Shown: positions 25,501 through 38,012 of the stretch, piece after piece
Layout: every line of letters starts with the position of its first letter
How positions within the stretch are numbered: the stretch's first letter is position 1
NCBI GenBank assembly: GCA_025345505.1
Contig: JANVCC010000012.1
Span: forward strand, 13,925,970-13,989,969
Length of the DNA stretch: 64,000 nt
Direction: 5' to 3'
Source: Todiramphus chloris collaris
Taxonomy: Eukaryota; Chordata; Aves; Coraciiformes; Alcedinidae
Notes under the pieces: model-generated
What the model saw: the letters and a program-made list of their open reading frames with translations, nothing else
Database searches by the model: none
Told to the model about the DNA's origin: nothing
Translations under genes and position numbers: made by a program

Positions 25501-25938
25501 GGAGAAGCTTATATGAATAGGAAGAAAGGAAGCTTCAAGGAGAAAAAGAGCAATGAGAGAAACTAAACAGAGCATCAAGGAGATTGCAGGAAGGGGAAGA
25601 TTAAAGGAAAAAGCAACAGACAACTGTGATTTTCATCTAGGAGGGATGCAGCAGCTGTCATTAAAAACTTGCAGCTCTGCTTGAGAAATATTGATCAGAC
25701 TATTTTATGTTTTCTGTACAAGTTGGAAAGCCTTCTGTTTACTTCAGATTACAGCAATGTGATAATACTTACCTTAAACAACTAACAAACATTTTTGCTT
25801 TTGAAGACTACCTTGTATTTTTCCATCTTTTCTTTTGCAGAAAGGGATTCTGAACTTTCAATGTTCTCCTCACTAAAGTTAGCTGAACTTTCAATATTCT
25901 GCAAAAGTATCAAAATACTTTTTGTGCTAAAGATGAGG

Positions 25939-25988
25939 TTTTTCTTTTTTTCTTCTTTTCCTTTCTTTTTTCTTTCTTTTTTTTTTTT
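25939..25988 (+). repeat. Polypyrimidine (T/C) tract
   Basis: About 50 bases of only T and C, such as CTTCTTTTCCTTTC and T runs. It is purine-only on the DMD sense strand. Confidence 0.9.
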
Positions 25989-27225
25989 AAAGACATTCAT
26001 TTATGCTTACCTTAATATTGTAGACATTAAGGTATATAACTTAATATACCTCCTTAATATTGTAGATAATTCCTACAGTTAATGCCAGTAGGGCTTGTAA
26101 GGATAATGGAGAAGACAATATCTGTGTATTTACAAAGTGCTGGAGAGCTGTAACCAATTCTGCTAAACTGGTAAATGTAGAACAACATTAGATTATGGAC
26201 AACAGCAAGAAGGTTTGTATCTAGGCTTTCTAAACCATTTCGTACACAATATTTTTGTACTATATAAGAGATATTTTCTAAAAAGGAAACAATTTTTTGA
26301 TAAATAATATTACTAAGACAGTCCTTATCTTCCTCCTGAGTGTGTCTCAGGCTTAATTTTTAAGTTGTCTTGTAGTTCACAATCACACAGGTCTTTAAGT
26401 ACATTGTACTCTAAAATAGAAATGTTGGAGGACAAAAAAAAAGGCAGGATGATTCGTGTCTCCTACATACCTCTGTTCTTGCAACACATTTTTTCAGTGT
26501 TATCATTTCTCTTACATATTAAAACCTGCTCTATCAGTCTAAACTCTGGAATTGCATTAGATTTGGGGCAAAAGAGTGAAGTCCAAAAAAAAAAGAAAAG
26601 GAGAAAGGAACATATTCATACTGTCATTTTCTTTCAGACACAAAGGAAAACCCTTCCAAAGGTTCCGCACTCCACAGTAAGAAAAGAAAAAATACCCCTT
26701 ACATCTTCATCTTCCTCTCTAGATGAACGAATGACATTTTTTTTCTGATGTGACTACTGTCAAAATCAAAATCCCTCATCCTTCAGGATTGGGTTTTTTT
26801 GTATTTTTTTTATAATGTACTAAGCTCAACAAACCTTAGTAGAAAATAGAATACTCTTAATTATGAATAAATTAACTAAATTAGTAACATGAGATGGATA
26901 TGCAATTATGGGACTGTTAATTGAAACTGGAAACACAGCTGTATACAGCTTAGAGATGAATCACACCAGTAATGACGCAGATGTTTATAAAATGTGATTA
27001 TGTTTAGCAGGAGCATACTATTGAAACTCCCCAGCCTATTCTTATATTGTGTTACTGAAATGGTTTTTAAACCCATGAACACCAGGAATCAGGATCTCAG
27101 GGATGGCGAATTAGGCTCCCTGGATATGTGAATTAGTGTTGTCTGAATGTCAGCAATTTAATTCTCCAGCTTTCAAAGAATGTAGACATGGAGCCAAAAC
27201 CAAACATCTGTTAGTTATATGCTCA

Positions 27226-27327
27226 TTCAGAAAAAAAACTAAAAAAACCCAAAACCAAAAACAACCCACAAAAAACCCAAAAAAAAAAACCAAAAAAAAA
27301 AACCAACCCAAAAAACCAAAACCAAAA
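27226..27327 (+). repeat. A/C-rich low-complexity tract
   Basis: About 100 bases of A runs broken by CC and CCC (AAAAAACCCAAAACC type), the complement of the T/G-rich tracts. The open frame across it (lysine/proline/asparagine-rich) is a by-product of the low complexity. Confidence 0.9.
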
Positions 27328-30300
27328 TCTCTGGCAAGCTAGAGCTTGTCTGAATATGAGAAAGACAGTGAAATACAGTAACACTGCATTTCTCTAAGCA
27401 GCAACACTGCTGTGTGAATATACTGATCATGTAAATAATAGCGCCTGGAAGCTCATGAAATCTACTTTGTATACAACTGTGAATACATCTTTTCAAGACT
27501 ATTCCTCCAAAGAGCTAGAAGGATCAGTAACAAATGGTATTTCCTATCCAAATGTTTAAGAATTGATTAAGCTTTCTAAAACTAGCAAATCAGGCTTTTT
27601 ATTCTTTTAGCTTTTACATCTTTCCTAGGATGTTCTTTGATAAATTGTACAATAAAGGGATTTTCTTCCAGCACAAAAAGACACAAATGTTGCTCTTGGG
27701 TCATATAAGGATATCTGAGCTATGCAAGCTCAGCAGGGAAAACAGTCGGTACAGTTGTGAGGGATAGAAGAGCAGACAAAGCCAATGTCCCATGATGGCT
27801 CCAGTTGTAACATACGAGATTAAAGCCTGCCTCGTACTTCCTTATTTTATACAGCAGTTTTACCACTGAACATCATATAATAGAATGTAAATGTTACGTT
27901 AAAGAGCCTGTGATTTGTTTTCTGGAATAGGTCCACAGACTAACAGAAGCAGATTTTACAACATCCATGTTTGTCTTTAACATAACCACGTTTCAGTAAA
28001 CATGCTGAATAATATCGTAGCTTTTGTCCAAAGCCCTTTCCACATTCTGTAGTACAGCTCACATCACAAATACACTATTAGTTGTGATTCAAGGGCCTTA
28101 GCCTGTTTAACAATAAATACTTACAGAAACAAATTTGCATGAAATAGAGTTTGTTTTTACGGCCCCCTTTTCTACAGAATGGGACAGAACCTATGTAAAA
28201 TATCAGAACTACAGCAAAAAATAAAAGGCTTCTATGATTTACACCATACCAACACAATTTACAGCATAGTTTCATAGCATCTCTTTCTGATACATAAATG
28301 GATACTTATAACATTTAAATTCACGCACAAGGTGGTTAAAATAATTTGAAAAATTATGTAGAGTGTTATTGGCAAACCTGAAATAATCATCATGACCTGG
28401 CACTGTTAAACATCACAGGCTTATCCCACCAGCTGTGGGAATTACTGAGCACAGTCTAATGATGTGGGGGCACAGAGAGAAAAGTGGTGATCATAAAATT
28501 GATTTTGTTTCTTTCAGAAACTTTATTTGCTGGGACCTGACCTCCTATTCACTGTTGAAGAAAAAGGATTAGATCTAAGAGAAAGCTTGCTTCATTTCTG
28601 CAACAGACCATAGACAGTATTTCACACGTCATTCACAGCTGAATAAAGTTATGAAGGCTTTATGAGAAAAATGTAAACCTTTTCTCTTTAAAGTTAAACC
28701 TATCCAGATTCAGGGATACATTGCAGCTAGCTATGACAGTGAAAGTGCAAACCAAATTCAGTTATCTTAGCTGGCAAAAGTACAGACAAAGTCAATTCAG
28801 GAATTGAAATGTGATGTTTTGAGATAAGGAACCGGAATGATGGGATAGACAAGAAACACAAAGCTATTTTATGGAAGACATTCTTCTATTTCTTCTGAAT
28901 ACCCCAAAAATCACTGCACTGCTGAAACAGCGCTGTATTATCAGCTATGTGTCAGATAAGTAGGACAGAACTCATTGTTTTTACAGATGAAAGAGAGTCA
29001 TAAATGAGGGTGTTGGGGGATAAGAACACAAAACACTTGAGATCAATGTGAGAAGTCAGAGGGATGGAAGTGAAAACATTCTACACAATGACTAAACAAG
29101 CATAGACTTAGGCTTACTTTTCTAGATTGAATAATGTTAATTACTCACATAATTAATTTTGTTTTAAAGCAAATTGAGCTGTGGCAAAGAACCAACTTCG
29201 AACACCAAAGAAAATGGCAGAGAAAGACTAACTGAATCTTCAACCTACACACTTGAGGCTTCCCAAACAAAATGTTACACCCTAAAGAATTTGTTGCTGT
29301 AACGTAAGATTTGGATGTTGCTATGATTCTCCAGGTGCAAAAGAAATAGCAGATTAATGTGAATAAAACCTGAAAGTGTAAACTCTGGGTGAAGAACCAT
29401 AAATTCTAAAGGTTATTGCAGTATCAGTGTTTTATAAAGTAACAGCAAACACAAGAATTGAGCCACAGAAGCAACGAGCATCCTGAAATAACTCCTTTTG
29501 CCTATGTTGTGGATCCAAATTAGGAAGTTCTTTATAGAAAATGTTTGCACATAAAACATATACCAGGAGTTGAGTCATTTTCATTATAAAATGCCCACCT
29601 CTACAGTTAACATACCATTAGGTGTCTTCCACACTGGCCAGAATTTTCTATATAAGGACACAACATTCACTGTTACTCAAGCTATGATGAAAACTACAAT
29701 GGCAATTTTAGTGAGCACCTTGTGAAAATAATCTGACAATGACACACACAAGCATCTACAAAGGCTGGTTTTAAAACTGTGTCACAACTTAATGCTACTG
29801 ACACATTTAGTATTTAAGACAATATTGCTAACAGTACTTTCTAAAATGGCAAAAATATCTTGCTTAGCTTAAAATCTTACTGAGGCAAAAAGATTTATAA
29901 AATATAGCACAGAATACTGACTAGCCTAAAGACTGTAAAAGCTTTTTGTTACCTGAAAGAAGACAGCCTAACACAAAAATATCTGCAGTGATATAACATG
30001 TATTGGTATGTCAGTAAGAGACAAAATGACTCAACAAAGAAAAAAAAAAAATTGGCTAACTAACATTTTGCACTGAAAATCTATTATTTCTCCACCTTGG
30101 GCTTTTTATCATTTTAAATGAAGCTTCTAAAAAAATTCACAGCATTTCAGAAGAAGGGATTAATAAAAATGGTGAGAAAGAGGAATATTTTTTGCCAGTT
30201 TTACATTTTCTCCCTCTAAAAACCTTTAACAATATGTTGTTGCTGGTACTTGGAATCTTTTATATTACTTTTATATTACTTCCAAGGATATTTGTTAAGG

Positions 30301-32347
30301 TTTCATTGGGTTTACAAGCCTCTGAAAATGACATTAGAGAGAACCTTTAAAGGACAGCTCTTAAATTTTTTTGAGTGTTCTTTGTACATCTGCTTCAACC
30401 TCACTTCAAACCAAACAGTCTTGAATGGACAGACAATCTGTATCAGCAGAGTCTATTCCCTCCAGAGTATGAAGCAGAACCAGAAATTGCTAAGACTCAT
30501 CCTTCTGGTGTCAGCAGATAGCTGACAATGTAGCCTACCCTACCCAACCCTACCCAATCCTGTCTTATTCTGTTGCATTTTAAAATCTAACCCGTGAATT
30601 ATGAGCTCTGACAGTTGATATTTTGGCAAAGAAAGGGACCAGTGATATGGAAGTCAAGATTGGAGAGTTACTTATAATTGTGAGGTTAATTTTTGTTTTG
30701 TCTTGTTTGCTTTCACTATTCTGACCATTGCTGACTTTGTGCACTTCCCAGATTTTCACCCTCATACATTCTTATCTTAAAAAAAATCCCTAATTTTCAT
30801 AATGAACAGCCTAAATATAACTGACTGGAATCAGGTCACACACCTAAAAGAGTGTTGAAAAAAATCAGGCCATATTATCTCAATTTTGACAACAACAAAA
30901 AAATGAAGCTATCTGTGCAATTTTAGCATTCAAGGTAAAAACTCCTAAGTCCCATAGTCCACATATCTTTGTAGGACTAAAACTCAGAGCTTTAAGCCTT
31001 CAAATGTAGCTTCCTCTTCCTTTGTCATGGGAGTTTTACAGAAGTAACATCAATTAATATTTTCAAGATGCTCTGGTATTATGGATAATGAACATTATAG
31101 AATGTGAAGAGTTCCGTCTTCAGTACAGTTTCAATGGTGGTTAGTAAATAAGTTTAAAAGCTATAAACTGAATGATTTCCAGTTTTTGACACACAATTCA
31201 TTAGAAGAACTGAATCCCAATCCAGATAGCTGGCCTTCCTCCACTAGCTTACAGAAATAAATAAATAGGATCTCTAAATAATGAATGACTGCAAAATGAA
31301 ACTATATTCATATTTTTGCAAAGAAACATTGAGCAAAACTGAGACTCAAGCTAAGAGAAATGAAGAAAAATGCATTGGTATATAACTTCTGCAGCCAACT
31401 GGCATAGACAGTTAAATAAGTAAGAGACCACTAAAGGGCCATGACAACTGTGGTTTTGGCAGAAGTTCCAGTTCTCATAGAATATACAAAATAACATTGT
31501 TACTAGAGTCTGATGGGAAAGCTCAGCTTCCAGAAAGGATCAAAATCTCCCTCTGGTGGGAAGATGAAATCTGCAGCTACTAAAATAATTTCAAATTTCA
31601 AGGTTGAAAAGAACAATGACTTTAGTAATGCTTTAATTAATGTAATGATAGATGAACTAGAATTTTGGATCCATATATGTAGAAAAGTTGTCTTCTGGTT
31701 TTGTCAGCCACTTACAAATCTCCTAAGTCAAAATATAGTTAAAAAAAAAAAAGGAAAAGCAAGCAAATAGAAACAGATTAATTATTAAAAATAATGAAAT
31801 GACACAATGGAAAGAGAAACTACTGAGGCAGTAGAAAGGTAATAATGGTTAAATATAAAATTCTAACTGGCTTTTATATGTCGCTTTCATATATACATGA
31901 TTCTCTCTGTCTCCTGCAGAGAAAGAAGCATATTTATTGCTACTGTTGCATCATCTGTCAATCTATCCATATCCCCAGTTTACACTCACTGTTTAAACTG
32001 GAATAAACAACTTTTCTTGTAATGGGAGTTATAGAAAAAGTTAAGTTTAATATGACTAGAACTTTCCTGTTTGAGATTCTTAGGCAGTAACAATTGGACA
32101 ACTGAACTGTGAAGAACCAGAAGAGGTTTTTCTTTAGAAGAAATGATTTAAAAGAATATCTTCAATAACATTCAAACCTTAATTACATGGTTTAAACCCA
32201 AAACTAGTTTAATCCTGAAACTATTACCATACTATGCTTGGTACACTTGTTTCAATTCAACTGTAAGAGACCTGACAAAAACATTTCTTTTGTGTTTTTC
32301 TTATTATTTCACCTTTTTCCTGAGTCAGGGAGGATAGAACATGAAGT

Positions 32348-32373
32348 AAAAAAAAAAAAAAAAAAAAAAAAAA
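32348..32373 (+). repeat. A26 mononucleotide tract
   Basis: 26 consecutive A. No poly-A signal or target duplication was identified around it. Confidence 0.95.
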
Positions 32374-33150
32374 CAAACCACCACAAACCTAAATGCTACT
32401 GTAATACTTCAGTGCTAATTTTGATGCCAGTTTTTTTCCCTGGTACTCATTCCCTGTCAAAAGCAGGGTGTGAGCAGAGGACCACCGCTCAGAATGCCCA
32501 AATGCCCTTGAATCAGCTTTTGACATAATCACTGCATCTGAACATATATTTGAAAACACCTGTCATTAATATTTGGTGAGACATTTACATATGGAGGCCA
32601 CCAAGACTCTGAGGCATAGTCACAATTTCACATTGATTTCAGGAAAGAAGGGATTTCCTTTTTGGCTTTTATATTCTCAGTGTTAGTACCTCTGCAAATA
32701 TAGATGGTAAGCTTCATTCATATTTCTTACCATGGACTGATAGAAACAACTAATATCTGTGAAGTATCCAGAAGATGCTGTTTTGTGAAATAATTCACTG
32801 CAGTGAGACTTGTTACAACAGTGTGCATTACACAGTTCAGTAAAGAACTTATCCTCAGAGGAATACAAGTATGAAACAACTTCAGATAATTGCCTGCAGT
32901 GGTTCTAAAAAGCCTGTTTTTTCCTCAGAAGCTTCTGCAAGCAGAGAGTGCTGTTTGAGGGAACAGATTAAGTGTTATGGCTGGACCCTTTAACAAGAGG
33001 CAGTCTACTTCTGTGACACATCAATCTTTAGATCCCCACATGCTGGACAATCTTTGGTACTGGTGCAAGAATAGCTGAGGAGTTAGGAACGATACTGAAA
33101 TTACAGCTAATGCTTCTTTACAGTCACATATTATATACAGAAATCATATA

Positions 33151-33207
33151 ATTATAGAATCATTTAGGTTGGAAAAGATCTTTAAGATCATTGAGTCCAA
33201 TCATAAA
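33151..33207 (-). mobile_element. Very short CR1 LINE 3' end
   Basis: About 57 bp: ATTATAGAATCATTTAGG, then TTGGAAAAGATCTTTAAGATC and CATTGAGTCCAATCAT. It is close to the CR1 3' terminus in reverse complement, with almost the whole element lost by 5' truncation. Confidence 0.85.
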
Positions 33208-33225
33208 TGTATATGTATATGTTTT

Positions 33226-33245
33226 TGTGTGTGTGTGTGTGTGTG
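33226..33245 (+). repeat. (TG)10 microsatellite
   Basis: Ten TG units just 3' of a short CR1 tail. Confidence 0.95.
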
Positions 33246-35340
33246 CCTCTCCATCTTTTTGCAGGGTATGGTCTGTTTTAGCCCTAGACATTTTATGTGC
33301 TCTCTCCAGCTTGCTTGGTTTTTATAAATTAGGTTGGGCCCACTATTATGGACAGATATGCCCACTCACAAATGACTGCAGCTAATTGCAACTTGCTAAA
33401 CTAAAAGCACTGGAATATTAATACAATGTCAAAATCTCTTAAGAGATATATTTTTTGGATGAAAGACAGTAGTTCTTACATTTTTCAGCTTATTAGAGGC
33501 ACTATTCTACATAAGAGTAGATACAATTTGATTTAAAGCAAAAAAAACCAAACATATTTCTTGATAACTGAAGGTTATGCTCCCCATGGGATACTTGGAA
33601 ATTCTTTTCCATGTCTGAAGCTTTGCCTTTTGACCAGAATTACACCAACCAGACCTCTTACGAAAGTGAAGTGGATATAACTCCTGCCAATCTGGTCTCC
33701 CTGGCTCCTCAATGTTGACTGGAAGTAAGCAAGAGTTTTCAAGACATGTTTTCCCTCAGGACGATCTCATTACACATACTGTTTGAAGCACACAGGATCT
33801 GAACATGAGAGCTCCTTGTGAAATTCATAACAAATAGCTCCCTGGAGAGATTTCATCTCCTTTTATGTTTAAGAAAAATGGAAAAATAAACAGCATATTT
33901 TCCTCAAAGCTACTCTTTTGAAGGCATGAAGCTAATTACTTCCACATTGCTTAAACTGCAGAAATGGTGATGTAGCTTTCAGTGACGGAGCTGAGTGCAT
34001 TGGCTTTCATTAATGAAATACAACTTCACACAACACTTCAAAATAAAGATAGGCTGAGCCTGTAAGAATTGCCAATAAGAAATATTTGTGTTTCTAAGTT
34101 AAAATTCTGTTTCCTTGGTACTTAGTCCTAGTTAACCTTCCTTGCTATTCAATTTTCTTACAGTAATACTCAATGTATATTGACAAAAACCAACCAAAAA
34201 AGGTAAGTTAATGGCAAACATGTTACTGCAGAGATATAAAAGAAATTCTGTAGAGATTCTGCAGCAATTTGATACTATTCACTAATTATCTCAGTGTACA
34301 ACCACAGAACTGCAAAATTACTGAATATATTCTACATTATTCTTATGTTTTATGTTTTATATAATATTAAATGTCTGTAAGATTTGGCTTAAAATGATAT
34401 GTTTCCTCCTCTGATCTTATAAAAGCCCCAGTGTCAATAAAGCAATAAACAAGACATCATTTCATCCTCTACATAATACTCTGCAACTTCCTCATAACAC
34501 TGAAATTCTCTATTTCATATCTGATAATCCTTATGTCTTTATGTAACTTTCCCACACATAACAAAGAATGGGTATATGTCTGGCAAGCAATAGCAGAGAA
34601 GCCTTTGTTTTATGATTTTCCTGCAGTCATACTTTCTAGGAAATTGGATATATGGGTAAGAAACATTGTCCCCATTTGTAATATGATGAGGAGAGAGACT
34701 TCTAACCTTTGAGGGGAAAAAAATGTCAAGTAAACTAGGAAGCATTATAGGTGGAGAAAAAATGTGAAAACAACCAAAAAAATCATAGACATAAAGGAAT
34801 TCAGATGAGTAAAGGCAGAGAAGAGTAGGAACACAGAAAGAAATACTTTTTGAAAAAAGGAATTAATAGAAGCCAAGGAGGAAATATGGGTAGTACAGAA
34901 GAAAGATATGTGAAAATACATAGAAAGCTGAATAAAAAAAATAAAATAAAAAAAAAGGTTGAAAGGACTAAAGCATTAAGGACATATTTTATGTGCCATT
35001 ACTATAAGAAAGGCAACTAATAATAAAAAAAAAAAAACAAAACAACAACAACAAAGAAAGCAAGCAGAATAAGCAAAAATACTAGCAGTCAAACTGAAAA
35101 TGAGAAACAAACAATAGGAATGTGTCTTGGAAGTAGAATAGATTTGCATGAAAGAAAAATTATTTGCATTTTTGCTTTTCCTATGGCATGGCCAAAATTT
35201 CAGTTTTCTGTACATAGTATCACACTTATATGGAGAGCTGGTCATACCTAAGTAAGTCTAAATCCAACACAGAACAATACATAATACTCTAAAAAGTGCC
35301 GCTCAGGTGTGAGCGTCAATGTCTAGGAGACTTCATGTGT

Positions 35341-35433
35341 AGAACAGTTGGACTAGATGATTGTTGTACATCACTTCCAATGGAATTATTATTATTCTAT
35401 TCTATTCTATTCTATTCTATTCTATTCTATTCT
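35341..35433 (+). mobile_element. CR1 LINE 3' end running into an (ATTCT)8 tail
   Basis: The text AGAACAGTTGGACTAGATGATTG...CACTTCCAATGG is a CR1 3' UTR on the plus strand. Instead of the usual ATTCTATG repeats it ends in eight ATTCT units. The upstream limit is uncertain; weak similarity may extend back to about 35305. Confidence 0.8.
35394..35433 (+). repeat. (ATTCT)8 microsatellite
   Basis: Eight perfect ATTCT units, 40 bp, at the 3' end of a CR1 fragment. They probably grew from the CR1 terminal repeat ATTCTATG. Confidence 0.97.
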
Positions 35434-37343
35434 AATTAAAATGAAATCTGCCTCTCAATATGTCTCAAACTCTCCTCCCTTTTAAGTAGAAAAGATTACA
35501 TTACAGGAACAGATGTATTCTTTTCAGGTGTCACATCTTGGCCTTTTGTTTATGATAATCATTCAAAGTTCCTTTTGTCTTTTCCCCTCAACACATTTTT
35601 AAAATTCTGCTGGAGTGTTTTCACTTCTCTCTCTCTCTGTCTTCCAGATAGCATGTAGATAAATGTGAAAAAAGAAAGTAAACAGTAATATTCCAATTAA
35701 CTATCTATTCTATCAGCTCTAACATATCACTGACATATTGTCTCCAAGTATTTATCTTCATAGAAGATAAACCACTTGTTTTCCAAATACTCCGGATTTG
35801 ATAAAATGAGACAATAATTTACAAAAATTAATAAGGTATTTTTCAGTGAATTTTTATTTTTTTCTTTTAAAAACAAAACACTTGTGATTTCCATCATACA
35901 TGGGATAAACACTTTTGGAACTCTCTTTTTCTCTTCCAGATTTCTGTTGATCTGCTTTATGTGAACTCTATCTTGAGGATCTGGGAAAAAGTGGATACTA
36001 ATGACCAAAGATATTGGATTAAAGATCTTTTATTCAAACTAGCACTCTCACTGAAATCTGTTGATTTAGGAAAAAAAACAAAAACCAAAAAATCCTGTTA
36101 ATATTTCCATGAACTGGTGATAAACTGGAGATGTCAAATAGCTGTGAGTTTTTCTTTGGAAAAGCAACAAAGCAATAAACTCTTGCTGACTATTACAGTT
36201 GATAACACCATGAACTTATTTATCTGTAGGTAGGACAAGAGGGAACTGGTTAATTTTTGTTCATTCTTAATATTTGGGTTTTACAATGAAGGCCAAACTC
36301 TTTATTAACCTTCATACTTCTACATTTTTGCAACATATTAAGGTAAATACAATGACACAATTTGAAAATGTGAAACAGTGAGGTAGTAAAAATTAAAACC
36401 CAGTACTTAATGAAGTTAATTTAATTACATTTACCTTCATTTAATCATAAAATAACTCCCCTGCTGTGTGACCTACCTCACCACATACCAGGGCATGCAT
36501 GCTTACATAAGCTTTCTCACACACACTATTCCTGAAATTCTATTAAAAAAAACCCCAAACAAACAAAAACCTATACATATTTGATGTCTTTATCACAACA
36601 CAAAATAATCTAAAATTTCAGTGATATATGTGTAAACAAAATTGCAAAGCATTTGTAAATTTTTCATTTATAACTTATAGTTGATGTTCACCAAAATTTA
36701 TAATATATCTTAGTACTTTTTCCTGCATTAGGACTCAATTTGTAAAACCCATTTCTGAACAGCTTTACTTGCAGTATCAAGTCCTACTAATTACCTGAAT
36801 GAATGTAATGCCTTGTAATTTTCTAATTGATTCTACAGGTGTGATGTTAAGGGTTCTCACTGCACAGAATCATTAATCTGCCTATAAGGATTTTATTTAA
36901 AACTGCTGCACCTGAAAATTATTTAATTGTAAAGGGAATGAAGCAACAGAAGTAAACTGTCTTATGTGAATTTTCCATATACACTATCGAAATATCCATA
37001 AAACACAGATAAACAAGTATATTTGATAGCAGAAATTGCTAAATATTAATGTTAAATGAAAAATTAAGGATTTTAATTTTATGAGAAATGAAAAACTGGG
37101 TTACCCAATTCCTAATTGATTAAATATTTGGAAGCATATAAAATTCAGTATGTGCTTTAACTCCTATTTTCTCATAAAGACACCATTACTGAAAGCCTGC
37201 TTCCTCTTTATTCCTTAGTACAGCTTTGGTGCTATTCCACATGGAAAAAACAAGAACACAGAAAAAAAAACCAAAAAAACAAAAAAACACCCCTAAAAAC
37301 TTACTTAAATGCAGTGTAAAGGAAAAAGTCTTAGGAAATGTAC

Positions 37344-37490
37344 CTGTAGCACCTTCCACCTTGTGTTCAGGTCTTCCACACAGCTGAGATTGTACTGGGA
37401 GAGCTGAATATCAGAGGGAGTGAACCGGTGAGTGAGCTCATTGACTTGATGCACCTTTTCTTTTAGGGGTACAATTTCTGCTCGATAAAC
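37344..37490 (-). CDS. DMD: Dystrophin exon 60 (partial CDS)
   Basis: This 147-bp exon encodes 49 whole codons beginning VYRAEIVPLKEKVHQVNEL, through FTPSDIQLSQYNLS, to VEDLNTRWKVLQ. It corresponds to the dystrophin stretch with EIAPLKENV...IQLSPYNLS...EDLNTRWKLLQ in the last spectrin-like repeat (R24). The acceptor is TTCACACAG|GTTTAT and the donor CTACAG|GTACAT, both phase 0. The frame is open. The amino-terminal two thirds of the exon differ from mammals much more than exon 59 does, while the EDLNTRW end is kept. It lies between a 20.5-kb intron 59 and a 35.7-kb intron 60. The upstream polypyrimidine tract is weak. Confidence 0.95.
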
Positions 37491-37530
37491 CTGTGTGAAT
37501 TAAATATAAATATAGTTAAGTACTACTTAA
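37491..37530 (-). promoter_or_regulatory. DMD: Exon 60 splice acceptor with branch-point-like site and weak pyrimidine tract
   Basis: On the minus strand the 40 bases before exon 60 contain ACTTAAC, a good match to the branch-point consensus, about 25-30 bases from TTCACACAG. The intervening sequence is A/T-rich (TATATTTATATTTAATTC) rather than a continuous pyrimidine run. The other acceptors here, notably exon 61, have stronger tracts. That this weakens exon definition is inference. Confidence 0.55.
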
Positions 37531-37986
37531 ATAAATAAAAAAAAAATTGGGTCTGCTAACAGCTGATAAGTAATGTAAAGGTATTCCATGTCAAGCTGAA
37601 AGGAAGGAGCATACCAGTAGTGATACAGTCTTTTTACATAACTTCATATAGACTTTAGGCCCAGCATTTCAGAAGGTGACATGAAGTTGGAACCTTTATA
37701 GCAAATTTTGGTCAGGTAAGCCAAATCTCTAACCAAAACACCCACTGAGATGTACACTGCACAGCATGATTCTCTCCTGTCTCATCCTTTACAAGTGTGT
37801 AGCACGTGTTCCTAAGGGTGGAGGGGAGAGATGAGAGCTGTTGAACACTTGAAAAACAGAAGAAGACTGCTCTTCCCAAATAAAACAACAAAAAGAGAAA
37901 CAGTTATAAAAATGTTACAGATCATTACGGCCATGATCTTACCCTGGGTATCTTGAGTGTTGCAAATAAAGTTAGTAATGGTAAGT

Positions 37987-38012
37987 AAAAAACAAAACAA
38001 AACAAAACAAAA
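37987..38012 (+). repeat. (AAAAC)n short tandem repeat
   Basis: About five AAAAC units, about 500 bp inside intron 59 from exon 60. Confidence 0.9.

Larger units (their letters stand above)
1596..37343 (-). other. DMD: DMD intron 60 (about 35.7 kb)
   Basis: Complete intron bounded by the exon 60 donor (GTACAT) and the exon 61 acceptor (TCTTAACAG). It contains CR1 pieces near 6225-7015, 15737-15863, 16538-18577, 19453-19570, 33151-33207 and 35341-35433, and an LTR at 12763 to about 13832. Simple repeats are listed separately. The long stretches 1838-6224, 7446-12762, 13833-15736, 19571-33150 and 35434-37343 are AT-rich with scattered A/C- or T/G-rich low-complexity tracts. I see no gene, RNA gene or repeat family I can name in them. 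The longest open frames there (14759-15136 minus, 24583-24954 minus, 26365-26748 plus) lack recognisable domains. Confidence 0.93.

Noticed and set aside
26365-26748. 127-codon plus-strand open frame
   Set aside because: Low-complexity lysine and serine runs, no recognisable domain, no splice context, antisense to DMD in an AT-rich intron.
27136-27342. Lys/Pro/Asn-rich plus-strand frame
   Set aside because: A product of the A/C-rich low-complexity tract, not a gene.
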